From the IMG/VR virus record IMGVR_UViG_3300017786_000040, positions 1 to 39,006 of that record: 39,006 nt of DNA, one strand, 5' to 3'. Shown here piece by piece: positions 38,067 to 39,006 of the stretch (position 1 is its first letter; each line of letters opens with the position of its first letter). This stretch comes from a virus. A model generated the notes under the pieces. It saw nothing but the letters and a program-made list of their open reading frames with translations, was not told the DNA's origin and ran no database searches. A program made the position numbers and the translations under genes.

Positions 38067-38764
38067 CACTTTCCCTTTTAGCTCTGGCCTCACCAGCTAA
38101 CGCAGAAACAATCGGTGGCGTGTCTGCTACTGCCGCTCCAAGCGCGACCAGTTCTGGGAGCGTCACAAACCAAGCAGTGATGATCGCTCCATCGCAAGCA
38201 TTCACTAATTCCTTTGGTAACGGCATTCAATGCCAAGGTCCCATCATTACGGTCACGCCTTATGTCAATAGGTCCAAGAGCTGGCAGCTTCCGTATGTGG
38301 ACTACTTTCCTGATCCCGTATACGATATTTCTGACCTTGATGAGGATGGGGTACTCGACAATCCTGGACGAGTCCTCTACACAATGCCCACCAGAACAGG
38401 TCAAAAAGACACTCACAACTGGTCAGGTGGTTTGTCGATCCAAGCAACAATCCCTCTAGATGGTGGAATGCAAGAACGTTGCAAGGCGATGGCTGATGCC
38501 AACATCAAACTGCACAAACAGATTGCAGAAACAAAGCGCCTTGAGTATGAAATCGCCAGGCTCAAGAACTGCGGAGAACTAAAACTGAAAGGCATCGAGT
38601 TTCATCCCAAGTCGCCTTACTTTGCTGTCTGCGCTGACGTGATGATCAAGCCAAAGCCAGGGCAAGTTTTGCCGCACAGACACGCTATTTCCGCGCCGCC
38701 CGTTGCGCCTGCCTCCTCTCAAACACGCTTAAAAGTGGAGCCTTTCGCCCCAGCAAAGCCTTAA
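38063..38764 (+). CDS. Exported protein C (start codon unclear)
   Basis: About 233 residues. Hydrophobic start (ALSLLALASPANA) ends at a signal-peptidase-like ANA site. Mature part: SSGSVTNQAVMIAPSQAFTN, GNGIQCQGPIITVTPY, MPTRTGQKDTHNWSGGLSIQ, and a helical RCKAMADANIKLHKQIAETK followed by HPKSPYFAVCADVMIK. These segments match my memory of the third trio member in cyanophages. No ATG, GTG or TTG lies at a suitable place; the first possible codon is ATA at 38063, which overlaps the previous stop (ATAG). The only ATG/GTG-type start upstream would overlap gene B by ~170 bases. Confidence 0.65.
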   Translation: MALSLLALASPANAETIGGVSATAAPSATSSGSVTNQAVMIAPSQAFTNSFGNGIQCQGPIITVTPYVNRSKSWQLPYVDYFPDPVYDISDLDEDGVLDNPGRVLYTMPTRTGQKDTHNWSGGLSIQATIPLDGGMQERCKAMADANIKLHKQIAETKRLEYEIARLKNCGELKLKGIEFHPKSPYFAVCADVMIKPKPGQVLPHRHAISAPPVAPASSQTRLKVEPFAPAKP

Positions 38765-39006
38765 CTTTCAGGATCGCTTTTTTAACGGCAGGCTTTACCG
38801 CCTTAAGCAGCAGCGGCGTTGCTAAACCAGCAGTCACACCAACAGCAGCGGTAACCCCCACCGTTGTGACCTGCGGCAATGATGGAATTGCTGCTATGAC
38901 TTGTTCAGGCAACTTGATCTCTTCATACAGGACGACGCATTTACCGTCTTGTATCTCGTAGCCCGCAATTCTTTTTGAACCATTTTGGACAAGCGTTCCA
39001 ACCTCC
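38685..39006 (-). CDS. Membrane-associated protein (partial, enters from the right edge)
   Basis: 106 codons plus stop are visible; the frame stays open to the window end, so the start is missing. EVGTLVQNGSKRIAGYEIQD then LYEEIKLPEQVIAAIPSLPQ precedes a hydrophobic stretch (TVGVTAAVGVTAGLATPLLL) and a Lys/Arg-rich C-terminus. It resembles a cyanophage family found beside the secreted trio (recollection). Its last 80 bases overlap the end of exported protein C on the opposite strand. Probably a membrane or virion accessory protein. Confidence 0.6.
   Translation of the reverse strand, partial: EVGTLVQNGSKRIAGYEIQDGKCVVLYEEIKLPEQVIAAIPSLPQVTTVGVTAAVGVTAGLATPLLLKAVKPAVKKAILKVKALLGRKAPLLSVFERRQAQRAARK

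Noticed and set aside
1-39006. Prophage in a bacterial chromosome
   Set aside because: No integrase, CI-like repressor, attachment repeat or bacterial housekeeping gene was seen, although regions beyond both ends are unknown.

Overview
The window looks like most of the genome of a tailed phage with a long, probably flexible (siphovirus-type) tail. The late genes follow a lambda/HK97-like plan: terminase, portal, scaffold, capsid, connectors, tail chaperones, tape measure, then lambda M-, L-, K-, I- and J-like tail-tip genes. Several small families match, from memory, proteins I associate with phages of marine picocyanobacteria (Synechococcus/Prochlorococcus): the DUF5872-like basic protein, the short GTYG/GRPPKKKK peptide, the secreted trio at 37.1-38.8 kb and the membrane protein at 36.9 kb. 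The host is therefore inferred, not shown. I saw no integrase, lysogeny repressor, tRNA, rRNA, CRISPR array, insertion sequence or DNA polymerase. Both ends of the window cut through genes.

Layout. 1-22,049 (minus strand) is the structural block. It reads from the terminase large subunit at 22 kb leftwards through four small basic proteins with the probable tail-tube gene among them, portal, a 39-residue peptide, scaffold, major capsid, head-tail connectors, tail terminator, a frameshifted tail-assembly chaperone pair, tape measure, tail-tip proteins and a set of short fibre-like proteins. The tip protein J carries a complete Hint (intein-like) domain inside its glycine-rich N-terminal linker. 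22,048-24,763 (plus strand) begins with a probable small terminase, then a 470-base non-coding stretch with two near-identical 39-base repeats, then a run of small early-type genes ending in a strong terminator. 25,001-27,019 (plus) starts at a good sigma-70-like promoter overlapped by a perfect palindrome and holds six mostly overlapping small genes, two of them ribbon-helix-helix-like.

27,016-31,074 (minus) is a replication and recombination block: a RecB-like PD-(D/E)XK nuclease, two adjacent ParB-superfamily proteins, and a probable single-stranded-DNA-binding protein driven by a consensus promoter. Divergent from it, 31,152-33,383 (plus) is a large prim-pol/RepA-type primase-helicase. 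The 3' end of that gene and the bases after it hold an array of inverted GGGGACA/TGTCCCC heptamers that could be an origin or operator. Small plus-strand genes follow, with two more ribbon-helix-helix-like proteins.

34,791-36,872 (minus) contains small genes and a cluster with a C39-like cysteine peptidase and two very short overlapping genes. A divergent plus-strand unit at 36,899-38,764 encodes a two-helix membrane protein, possibly a holin, and three exported proteins. The last gene enters from the right edge on the minus strand.

Many adjacent genes on the same strand overlap by 1-4 bases (ATGA, TAATG, TGATG, GTGA), so translational coupling is the dominant organisation. Functional calls rest on motifs read by eye; no database search was run.
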